From: Gallionellaceae bacterium
GTDB taxonomy: Bacteria > Pseudomonadota > Gammaproteobacteria > Burkholderiales > Gallionellaceae
NCBI GenBank assembly: GCA_003151655.1
Contig: PLYB01000315.1
Coordinates: 1 to 8,313, forward strand
Direction: 5' to 3'
DNA: 8,313 bases
Program-made: the position numbers and the translations under genes
The notes under the pieces: model-generated
Databases searched by the model: none
Told to the model about the DNA's origin: nothing
The model's input: the letters and a program-made list of their open reading frames with translations, nothing else
Shown: piece by piece, positions 1-4,716 of the stretch
Layout of the letters: the number at the start of each line of letters is the position of its first letter
Numbering within the stretch: position 1 is the stretch's first letter

Positions 1-560
1 AAGTGCCGTTGACTTGTCTGGATGATGCTTTGTTCGGCGAGCTGACCGAGTTGAAAACACCGAGCGGCTTGTTGGCACTGATCGAATTGCCTCAGGCGCA
101 TGTCGCTCCTTCCCATAGCCGATTTTGTATTTTGCTGGAAGATATTCAAGACCCCGGCAATTTGGGCTCCATTTTGCGCACGGCAGCAGCGGCAGGATGT
201 GATGCCGCTTTCATTTCGACGGGATGTGCCGATGTGTGGTCGCCAAAAGTATTGCGCGCTGCGATGGGAGGGCATTTCGCCCTGAGCATTCACGAACATG
301 CCGACTTGTTCAATGTGGCAGCCGTGTTTGAGGGGACGATTTTTGCCACTAGCTTGCAAGCCACTACCACCCTCTACGACAGCAAGCTGACCGGTAATAT
401 TGCCTTTGCCTTTGGCAACGAAGGGGCCGGGTTGTCGCCGGAATTATCCGATCTATGCCGTCAGCTCATCACCATTCCGATGCACGGCAAAGTGGAATCG
501 TTAAATGTCGCCGCTGCCGCAGCTGTGTGCTTATTCGAAGCGACAAGGCAACGGCGATAA
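1..560 (+). CDS. TrmH/SpoU-family RNA 2'-O-ribose methyltransferase, 5'-truncated by the window
   Basis: This enzyme family transfers a methyl group from S-adenosylmethionine to the 2'-OH of a ribose in rRNA or tRNA, using a trefoil-knot SPOUT fold. About 185 residues are visible. Numbering from the GTG at position 3, the three SpoU motifs are all present: motif 1 DPGNLGSILRTA (residues 50-61, with N53 and R59), motif 2 FGNEGAGLSPEL (137-148) and motif 3 PMHGKVESLNVAAAAAV (159-175), which forms the cofactor-binding knot. The catalytic-type Arg, Asn-Glu-Gly and Ser-Leu-Asn residues are therefore intact. Relatives are about 250 residues with an N-terminal RNA-binding domain; here only its end (LKTPSGLLALIELP) is seen. 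The frame is open to the window edge, so the GTG at 3 is probably an internal codon. It could be RlmB-like or another subfamily; the target nucleotide cannot be told. Confidence 0.93.
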   Translation, partial: VPLTCLDDALFGELTELKTPSGLLALIELPQAHVAPSHSRFCILLEDIQDPGNLGSILRTAAAAGCDAAFISTGCADVWSPKVLRAAMGGHFALSIHEHADLFNVAAVFEGTIFATSLQATTTLYDSKLTGNIAFAFGNEGAGLSPELSDLCRQLITIPMHGKVESLNVAAAAAVCLFEATRQRR

Positions 561-780
561 GGAACATCTTTGGTTTCCACGCTTGGGTAATAATTCGTGA
601 AGCAGCCACTCAATCCAGATTGATCTCTTGCGGAGAAAGAAGAACGCAAAAAAAAGATATTTGGTAAACTGCTGCACCGTTACGGATTGTTGAAACTGCC
701 GCCCTTTACCGGGCAATATTCAATCAGCGCCAACATCGTGTTGGCTGGGTTGTGTAACCAACCTCAATAAGAGAAAAACC
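561..780. other. Gap between methyltransferase and PilZ-like gene, with a possible relic reading frame
   Basis: No intact gene with a credible start is seen here. The frame from a GTG at 597 to the TAA at 768-770 is broken by a single TGA at 621-623. After that stop it reads 48 codons that look protein-like, with a charged stretch (AEKEERKKK) followed by FGKLLHRYGLLKLPPF, but it has no ATG, GTG or TTG start before residues of that stretch. An A8 run lies at 648-655. The frame ends 10 bases before the next gene. It could be a decayed gene or chance. No convincing terminator or sigma-70 promoter was found. Confidence 0.4.
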
Positions 781-1296
781 ATGGCCGAAGAAAACACAGC
801 AAATGCCCAAGCCAATAACGCTCCCGAGGAAAACATAACTGTCGCTGAGGTGGCACCGCAGGCTGCCGAAACAACACAACAAGCTGAGCAAGCCGATGGA
901 GATAAAAATGTGTCTGCCGCGGCCCCTGCAAATCCGATGCCCCCTTCGCCAGGGACTCTTCAAAATTTCCAGCCTCCCCATCATCACTTCAAATGGCATG
1001 TCGATGTCCGTGTTGACGGACACGATGTGTATCAGGGATTTATAAAGGAGATTACGCTGGAAGGAACGCATTTGTTCGTTGAGCATAATTTGCAAAACGC
1101 CAAATTCGCCAAGCTGCATATTCATATACCGCCAGTCGCAAATGCAACTCTCCATCCTGTCGTGGAAGTGTCCGGGAAAATAATTTCCACTATTTTTGAT
1201 AGTTCGGAAGATTGTTTTCGTTCTGCCATACATTTCCAAGAATTCACTCTGGAATCTGACCGGATATATCTTCAGTCACGCCTTTCCGCTGCTTAG
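781..1296 (+). CDS. Small protein with disordered N-terminus and degenerate PilZ-like domain
   Basis: A 171-residue protein with no signal peptide or membrane segment, so probably cytoplasmic. Residues 1-66 are low complexity, rich in Ala, Gln, Glu, Asn and Pro, and likely disordered. Residues about 70-168 resemble a PilZ beta-barrel: a basic-start strand (KWHVDVRV), a turn GFIKEITLEGTHLFV at 86-100, paired strands (KLHIHIPP, VVEVSGKII) and a closing FRSAIHFQEF segment. PilZ proteins usually bind c-di-GMP through RxxxR and D/NxSxxG. Here the second motif reads EITLEG and no clear RxxxR precedes it, so nucleotide binding is doubtful. The ATG at 781 has only a weak purine-rich stretch (AAGAGA) upstream. 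The gene is monocistronic, with a terminator just downstream. The PilZ call rests on pattern only; a conserved hypothetical protein is the alternative. Confidence 0.6.
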   Translation: MAEENTANAQANNAPEENITVAEVAPQAAETTQQAEQADGDKNVSAAAPANPMPPSPGTLQNFQPPHHHFKWHVDVRVDGHDVYQGFIKEITLEGTHLFVEHNLQNAKFAKLHIHIPPVANATLHPVVEVSGKIISTIFDSSEDCFRSAIHFQEFTLESDRIYLQSRLSAA

Positions 1297-1321
1297 CCGC
1301 ATCGTTTTTCTTTCAAAATAT

Positions 1322-1362
1322 CAATGAGCCCATTCGCGTGGGATCATTGTGCATTTTGTTTT
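1322..1362 (+). terminator. Probable intrinsic terminator after the PilZ-like gene
   Basis: CAATGAGCCCA (1322-1332) pairs with TGGGATCATTG (1339-1349), giving 10 of 11 base pairs with one G-A mismatch around the 6-base loop TTCGCG. A T-rich run (GCATTTTGTTTTCT) follows immediately. The hairpin lies 26 bases after the stop codon at 1296, the expected place for Rho-independent termination. Confidence 0.65.
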
Positions 1363-1510
1363 CTATTTGATTTGCCAAACAAGTTTACCCACTAACTTTG
1401 GAATGTTTTGCAGTCATATCGCCTGCGGCAAAGGGTAAAAACAGTTTGCCTCGTAACAACTCTATTAAAAGTTAATCCTGAAAAAAATCAGTTACTCCAA
1501 AAAGGCGACA

Positions 1511-1526
1511 TGTACGACACCGTACA
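1511..1526. promoter_or_regulatory. Perfect 6-4-6 dyad, candidate operator or RNA hairpin
   Basis: TGTACG (1511-1516) and CGTACA (1521-1526) are exact reverse complements separated by ACAC. The symmetry and the position about 145 bases before the first lipoprotein start fit a binding site for a dimeric regulator. A hairpin in the leader RNA is equally possible. No regulator is encoded nearby. Confidence 0.35.
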
Positions 1527-1662
1527 GAGTGGCTCGCATCGTAGTCCTATTCTAGGTCAGGTTGAAGAGTAAAAAATATACCCAAGTAACTTGGAACAGG
1601 TTTCCGGGTAATGGTTACGAGCAAATTCAATCTCAGCAACTTTAGATCGCATATTTATTATT

Positions 1663-1666
1663 GGAG
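1663..1666 (+). promoter_or_regulatory. Ribosome binding site that decides the start of the DUF4398 lipoprotein
   Basis: GGAG lies 4 bases before the ATG at 1671 and 7 bases before the ATG at 1674, so initiation belongs at this ATG pair. The upstream in-frame ATG at 1611 has no comparable site, and using it would add 20 residues in front of the signal peptide. Confidence 0.7.
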
Positions 1667-1670
1667 AAAA

Positions 1671-2063
1671 ATGATGTCAAAAAATTTTCGTTTTAAATCA
1701 TTTCAGTTACCACTGCTAAGTTTACTTATGGTCAGTGGCATTTTTATGTCGGGGTGTGCAAGCACGCCGCCGCCTTTAGAGTTGATGGCCGTTTCCAAGG
1801 CCGCAGTAAATGAAGCGAATAATGCCGGTGCCAATGAGTTAGCTCCGATTCAATACAAGTCTGCGGTGGATAAAATGAATGGAGCCGAGTTGGCAATGGC
1901 ACAAAAAGAATTTCCTCTCGCCCAGCAATTGGCTGAGCAAGCCCAAGTGGATGCCAAGCTGGCGGTAGCGATGGCGCGTTCTGCCAAGGCCAAGAAAGCT
2001 GCCGATGCAGTGCAGGAAGATAGTCGCATTCTGACCCAGGAAATCGGACGTAAAACCAAATAA
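1671..2063 (+). CDS. DUF4398-domain lipoprotein
   Basis: A short secreted lipoprotein of 129-130 residues, depending on which of the tandem ATGs (1671, 1674) is used; the GGAG spacing slightly favours 1674. The N-terminus is basic (KNFRFK), followed by a hydrophobic stretch and the lipobox MSGC, with Cys28 counted from 1674. Ala follows the Cys, so there is no Asp+2 retention signal and the outer membrane is the likely site. The mature part (about residues 35-115) is an Ala-rich helical hairpin typical of DUF4398: an ELAPIQYKSAVDKM segment, then LAQQLAEQAQVDAKLAVAMARS. The molecular function of DUF4398 is unknown. The next gene, 18 bases downstream, encodes a longer protein with the same domain, so the two look like duplicated partners in one transcript. 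Confidence 0.85.
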   Translation: MMSKNFRFKSFQLPLLSLLMVSGIFMSGCASTPPPLELMAVSKAAVNEANNAGANELAPIQYKSAVDKMNGAELAMAQKEFPLAQQLAEQAQVDAKLAVAMARSAKAKKAADAVQEDSRILTQEIGRKTK

Positions 2064-2081
2064 TCCTTAAAGGAGCATATT

Positions 2082-2999
2082 ATGAAAAAACAATATCTTA
2101 TTATTGCGTCAATCACCGCCGCAATGCTTTCCGGCTGTGCCTCGACTCCTGTCAATCAGTCGCTAACCGAAGCGCGTGCCAGCTACGATACGGCGCGCAC
2201 CAATCCGCAAATCACCAGTCTTGCCCCGCTTGAATTAAAAGAAGCCGGTGATTCTCTGAGTAAGGCAGATTTCGCCTTCAGCAAAGGGGAAGCTCCTGCC
2301 ACTGTTAATCAACTTGCCTATGTTGCCTACCAGCAAGTAAGAATCGCTCAGGAAACGGCGTTCAGAAAAACCGATGAACTGGCCGTCACCAATGCCGCCG
2401 CTAAACGTGACCAGGTTCGCCTTGCTGCAAGAACGGAGGAAGCTGATTCAGCCAAGCATCAAGTGGCTCTTATCCAGCAAACTGCGAGTGTTCAAGCCGA
2501 AGAGTTGGCTGCTGCCAGCGCAAATGCTGAACATGACCAACAGACTATTTCCAAACAGGAGAAGCAGCTCAAGGAGCTGACTGCAAAACAGGAGCAGCAG
2601 CTTAAGGAGCTGAATGCAAAGCAAACGAAACGTGGTTTTGTGATCACGGTGGGCGATGTTCTGTTCAGCAGTGGTAATGCTCATTTGAAAGCGGGTGGCA
2701 TGCACAGCATACAGAAACTGGCATCGTTTCTTGAACAGTACCCGAAATATAAGGTCTTGATTGAGGGGTACACCGACAACACCGGCAACGCGGAGTCAAA
2801 TCAAATGTTGTCCGAGCATCGAGCTGATTCGGTAAAGGCCGCTTTGCTCGACAAAGGCATTGAGAGCGACCGTGTGATTACTCGCGGTTATGGGAAAGAT
2901 TTTCCAGTTGTCGGCAATGACACTCGTTCAAACCGCCAACTTAATCGACGCGTAGAAATCGTTCTTTCGGATGAAAACGGCAACATAGTTTTACGCTAG
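2082..2999 (+). CDS. OmpA-family lipoprotein with DUF4398 domain and coiled coil
   Basis: A 305-residue outer-membrane lipoprotein likely to tether the membrane to peptidoglycan. A strong AAAGGAG sits 6 bases before the ATG. The signal peptide ends in lipobox LSGC with Cys19 followed by Ala. A DUF4398 helical region covers about 22-100, a long Ala/Glu/Gln-rich coiled coil about 100-182, and a C-terminal OmpA domain about 184-298. The OmpA domain has GYTDNTG with D232 and SEHRADSV with R247. That Asp-Arg pair is 15 residues apart, as in OmpA proteins that bind diaminopimelate, and NRQLNRRVEIVL follows. There is no beta-barrel, so it is Pal/YiaD-like in anchoring, not a porin. It shares an apparent operon with the preceding DUF4398 lipoprotein. 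The coiled coil contains a near-exact 11-residue tandem repeat. Confidence 0.92.
   Translation: MKKQYLIIASITAAMLSGCASTPVNQSLTEARASYDTARTNPQITSLAPLELKEAGDSLSKADFAFSKGEAPATVNQLAYVAYQQVRIAQETAFRKTDELAVTNAAAKRDQVRLAARTEEADSAKHQVALIQQTASVQAEELAAASANAEHDQQTISKQEKQLKELTAKQEQQLKELNAKQTKRGFVITVGDVLFSSGNAHLKAGGMHSIQKLASFLEQYPKYKVLIEGYTDNTGNAESNQMLSEHRADSVKAALLDKGIESDRVITRGYGKDFPVVGNDTRSNRQLNRRVEIVLSDENGNIVLR
2553..2618 (+). repeat. Two tandem 33-base repeats within the coiled coil of the OmpA lipoprotein
   Basis: The copies at 2553-2585 and 2586-2618 encode KQEKQLKELTA and KQEQQLKELNA. They differ at only a few bases and keep the frame. Eleven residues is a hendecad step, compatible with a continuous coiled coil. 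Confidence 0.85.
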
Positions 3000-3021
3000 A
3001 CACTGCTTATAGAGGAAAACA

Positions 3022-3180
3022 ATGTCATTGGGAACTATCTTATTGATCGTCGTCATGTTGATGTTAATCGGCGTTATCCCGACATGGCCACATAGCCGAA
3101 CGTGGGGCTATGGGCCAAGTGGATGGGTCAGTTTGATATTGACCATTGTGATTGTATTGTTGCTGATGGGACGATTGTGA
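3022..3180 (+). CDS. DUF3309 family mini membrane protein
   Basis: A 52-residue protein with AGAGGA 5 bases before its ATG and a TGA at 3178-3180. It has two hydrophobic helices, residues about 3-20 (GTILLIVVMLMLIGVIP) and about 36-49 (SLILTIVIVLLLMG). They are joined by the polar loop TWPHSRTWGYGPSG, the diagnostic sequence of DUF3309 proteins, which are mostly about 50 residues long. The function of the family is unknown; it often occurs near stress and envelope genes. The gene starts 22 bases after the OmpA lipoprotein gene and probably shares its transcript. The loop match makes the family call firm despite the small size. Confidence 0.88.
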   Translation: MSLGTILLIVVMLMLIGVIPTWPHSRTWGYGPSGWVSLILTIVIVLLLMGRL

Positions 3181-3258
3181 TTTGATCAAAAGCTTTTATT
3201 TGGAATGGCAAAAACAAGCTGTTAAAGCAATTACATTTATTAATTAGGGAGTGCAGCT

Positions 3259-3585
3259 ATGAATACGCAAACAATCGATATTACGAATACGGTTCCCATG
3301 GAAAAACTCATGGAGGAACTGCGCTTAATGGTAGGTGATGCTGAGGAATTGTTATTGTCGACTGCCAACCAGACCGGGGAGGGCGCGGCGGCAGCTCGTG
3401 CACGCATTCAAAAAAGTCTACACACTGTTAAAGGCCGCTTGGCCGCTGCCGAAACTGCCGTGATTGAACGTACCCGTCAGGCGGCAAAAGCAACTGACCA
3501 GTATGTCCATGATAACCCCTGGAAGGCTATCGGCATCTCTGTCTGCGCGGGAGTTATCGTCGGAATGCTGGTCGCCCGGCGCTAA
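3259..3585 (+). CDS. DUF883 (YqjD/ElaB/YgaM-like) membrane-anchored protein
   Basis: A 108-residue tail-anchored inner-membrane protein. GGGAG lies 7 bases before the ATG. Residues about 15-75 form a charged amphipathic helix (EKLMEELRLMVGDAEELL, ARARIQKSLHTVKGRLAAAE). The family signature YVHDNPWKAIG at 82-92 leads into a C-terminal membrane helix (about 89-105) ending in ARR. In E. coli, YqjD, ElaB and YgaM associate with ribosomes and the inner membrane in stationary phase; whether this protein does so is inference. The next gene begins 3 bases after this stop codon, and the DUF883-YqjE-YqjK order copies the E. coli yqjD-yqjE-yqjK arrangement. Confidence 0.9.
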   Translation: MNTQTIDITNTVPMEKLMEELRLMVGDAEELLLSTANQTGEGAAAARARIQKSLHTVKGRLAAAETAVIERTRQAAKATDQYVHDNPWKAIGISVCAGVIVGMLVARR

Positions 3586-3588
3586 TGT

Positions 3589-3966
3589 ATGACTGACTCG
3601 ATCGGACTGATGGAGTCGTCGAAGCGGGTGGTGAGCACGTTGCTCACCATCTTCCAAACACGGCTGGAATTGCTTTCAAACGAAATAGAGGAGGAGCGTT
3701 TACGCGTCAGGCAAATGTTGTTCTATGGCAGCATCGCGCTATTCTTTTTCGGTTTGTCCATCATGCTAATGACGGTATTTATTGTGGTGTTGTTTTGGGA
3801 CAGTTACCGTCTACCGGTACTCGGAGGTCTTGCCGCTCTATTTTTCCTTGCGGGTCTGTTGGTTTGGAATTCATTACAATGTGCGGCAAGTGAAAGAAGC
3901 AAATTGTTTTCATCCAGTCTCGCTGAGTTGGATGAAGATCGTGCTCGGCTTGTTTCCAGATCATGA
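3589..3966 (+). CDS. yqjE: YqjE-like inner-membrane protein (holin superfamily III fold, not a phage gene)
   Basis: A 125-residue membrane protein. A charged N-terminal amphipathic helix (residues about 8-42, with RLELLSNEIEEERLRVRQ) precedes two membrane helices at about 43-70 and 75-95, and a polar charged tail follows. This layout matches the YqjE/DUF1469 family, which databases often label 'phage holin family'. Its chromosomal setting with DUF883 and YqjK neighbours argues for a housekeeping membrane role, not lysis. No Shine-Dalgarno is clear; the ATG lies 3 bases after the previous stop, so translation is probably coupled. Its TGA overlaps the start of the next gene (ATGA at 3963-3966). 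Function is unknown. Confidence 0.85.
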   Translation: MTDSIGLMESSKRVVSTLLTIFQTRLELLSNEIEEERLRVRQMLFYGSIALFFFGLSIMLMTVFIVVLFWDSYRLPVLGGLAALFFLAGLLVWNSLQCAASERSKLFSSSLAELDEDRARLVSRS

Positions 3967-4277
3967 AAAATCGACTTGCAGCACTCGCTTGCCAGCGCCG
4001 TAAAATAGCAGAGAAAATCGAGACACAACGTATCGAGTTGACTGAAATTTCCCGGCGTTTTCATAAACCTGTGGCGATTATTGACATCGGACTGAATGCC
4101 GCACATTTTATGTACCGCCATCCGACATTGCTGACAGGCACCCTCGCAGCAGCTTTTGCAGTATGGCGCAAAGGTATTCCCGGCTTAAACCGCCTTCTTC
4201 CTTCCCCGTTGTTTTTCGTTCTGAGTGGCGTTTTCTCGATCTTTCGGGCACGACACAATAAAAATACACCGGATTAA
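3963..4277 (+). CDS. YqjK-like protein
   Basis: A 104-residue protein that overlaps the YqjE stop by four bases (ATGA), a sign of coupled translation. Residues 1-32 form a highly basic helix with the family-like pattern LAALACQRRKIAEKIETQR. A central segment follows (VAIIDIGLNAAHFMYRHPTLLTG), with YRHP at 51-54 resembling the 'RRHP' feature of YqjK proteins. Hydrophobic stretches at about 55-68 and 80-94 may touch or span the membrane. The position directly after yqjE is the strongest support, because sequence similarity in this family is low. Function is unknown. It is the last gene of the cluster; a REP element and the tig promoter follow. Confidence 0.75.
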   Translation: MKNRLAALACQRRKIAEKIETQRIELTEISRRFHKPVAIIDIGLNAAHFMYRHPTLLTGTLAAAFAVWRKGIPGLNRLLPSPLFFVLSGVFSIFRARHNKNTPD

Positions 4278-4323
4278 CCCGGATTGTTCATTAGCCGCTG
4301 GGACACCGCAAAGTCAATGGGGT

Positions 4324-4400
4324 GTAGGTCGGGTTTCACCCAAAGGGTGCAAGAACCCCTGCGGGGTAACCCGACATGTCGGGCTTGAAGCCCGACCTAC
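4324..4400. repeat. BIME-like element: two inverted GTAG-type REP units
   Basis: The outer arms GTAGGTCGGGTTTC (4324-4337) and GAAGCCCGACCTAC (4387-4400) are inverted repeats with 13 of 14 matches. Each half is also a REP unit by itself. The left unit has GTAG then GTCGGGTT (4328-4335) pairing with AACCCGAC (4368-4375). The right unit, on the - strand, has GTAG then GTCGGGC pairing with GCCCGAC across loop TTCAA. The left unit's loop contains two perfect mini-hairpins, CACCC-AAA-GGGTG (4337-4349) and ACCCC-TGC-GGGGT (4355-4367). A perfect palindrome CCCGACATGTCGGG (4370-4383) joins the units. GTAG-headed hairpins are the substrate type of REP-associated tyrosine transposases (RAYT/TnpA-REP). 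No transposase is encoded in this window. Confidence 0.85.
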
Positions 4401-4581
4401 GTCCGAATGGATTATTTGGGATAATCGCGAAACTTCATAATGATAGTAAGCTCCGGAAACACCGTATGTCGACATTGGCCAGATGTCCAATCGCTCGTTG
4501 TAGGTGTGTTGTCTGCTCGTTTCAGGTATTATTCTCATGCCTGTATCACGATTGTCGTTGCCGATGCGTAAGTTGTAGGAC

Positions 4582-4609
4582 TTGTTGGGGACGTTAATCT
4601 TGATATAAC
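4582..4609 (+). promoter_or_regulatory. Candidate sigma-70 extended -10 promoter for tig-clpP-clpX
   Basis: TATAAC (4604-4609) matches the -10 consensus at five of six bases and is preceded by TGA, an extended -10 TGn motif. A poor -35 box TTGTTG (4582-4587) lies 16 bases upstream, as is common for extended -10 promoters. Transcription would start near 4616, leaving a leader of about 100 bases. Confidence 0.5.
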
Positions 4610-4618
4610 AGTGCTTGC

Positions 4619-4700
4619 CTGAAACAATTTTTAGAGTCGAGTTAACGTTACCGAGTCTTTAAAATTCGCTCGTTGTTTCAGAACATTTTTTCTAATTTTT
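4619..4700 (+). promoter_or_regulatory. Folded tig leader with terminator-like T tracts
   Basis: CTGAAACAA (4619-4627) pairs exactly with TTGTTTCAG (4673-4681). Inside it, TTTTAGAG (4629-4636) pairs with CTTTAAAA (4657-4664) including one G-T wobble. T-rich runs at 4686-4691 and 4696-4700 follow the outer stem, just before the ribosome binding site. The arrangement could attenuate transcription or modulate translation; the stem is AT-rich, so its strength is uncertain. Confidence 0.35.
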
Positions 4701-4716
4701 CAAGGAAATTTTTAGT

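Larger units (their letters stand above)
1363..1670 (+). promoter_or_regulatory. Regulatory gap and leader upstream of the envelope gene cluster
   Basis: No gene is supported here. The stretch is AT-rich and contains several symmetrical elements: a perfect dyad TGTACG-ACAC-CGTACA at 1511-1526, a small repeat CCTA-TTC-TAGG at 1546-1556, and CCAAG-TAA-CTTGG at 1582-1594 nested inside TACCC (1579-1583)/GGGTA (1606-1610). It must hold the promoter of the downstream cluster, but no pair of boxes matches sigma-70 well enough to call. Confidence 0.45.
4278..4716 (+). promoter_or_regulatory. Long intergenic region: REP pair, spacer, tig promoter and leader
   Basis: This 439-base region contains no supported gene. 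It holds, in order, a BIME-like inverted REP pair (4324-4400), a spacer with the palindrome ATGTCGACAT (4466-4475), an 11-base direct repeat TCGCTCGTTGT at 4491-4501 and 4666-4676, an extended -10 promoter near 4600, and a folded, T-rich leader reaching the tig ribosome binding site AAGGA at 4702-4706. No clear intrinsic terminator for the upstream cluster was seen, so the REP hairpins may serve as its 3' end. Confidence 0.6.

Noticed and set aside
3..5. GTG at 3 as the true start of the methyltransferase
   Set aside because: The frame is open to the window edge, the N-terminal domain of the family is missing, and no ribosome site can be seen. The gene is treated as truncated.
724..1239. Minus-strand 171-codon open frame opposite the PilZ-like gene
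   Set aside because: It has no recognisable domain, its composition is improbable for a protein, and it lies opposite a better supported gene with its own terminator.
1399..1412. Sigma-54 promoter (TGG ... TTGCA)
   Set aside because: The GG and GC dinucleotides are two bases too close for the -24/-12 spacing.
1611..1670. ATG at 1611 as the start of the DUF4398 lipoprotein
   Set aside because: It would put 20 extra residues before the signal peptide and lacks a ribosome site. GGAG at 1663 points to the ATG pair at 1671/1674.
3589..3966. A phage holin or prophage remnant
   Set aside because: The 'holin' label is a family name for YqjE-like proteins. Neighbours are the YqjD- and YqjK-like genes, and no phage gene is present.
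4384..4409. Sigma-32 promoter using CTTGAA in the right REP unit
   Set aside because: No CCCCAT-like -10 follows at the right distance, and the CTTGAA belongs to the REP hairpin.
4225..4597. Short open frames over the REP element and the tig upstream region on both strands
   Set aside because: They run through the palindromic repeat, start inside yqjK or the repeat, and lack ribosome sites or protein-like patterns.
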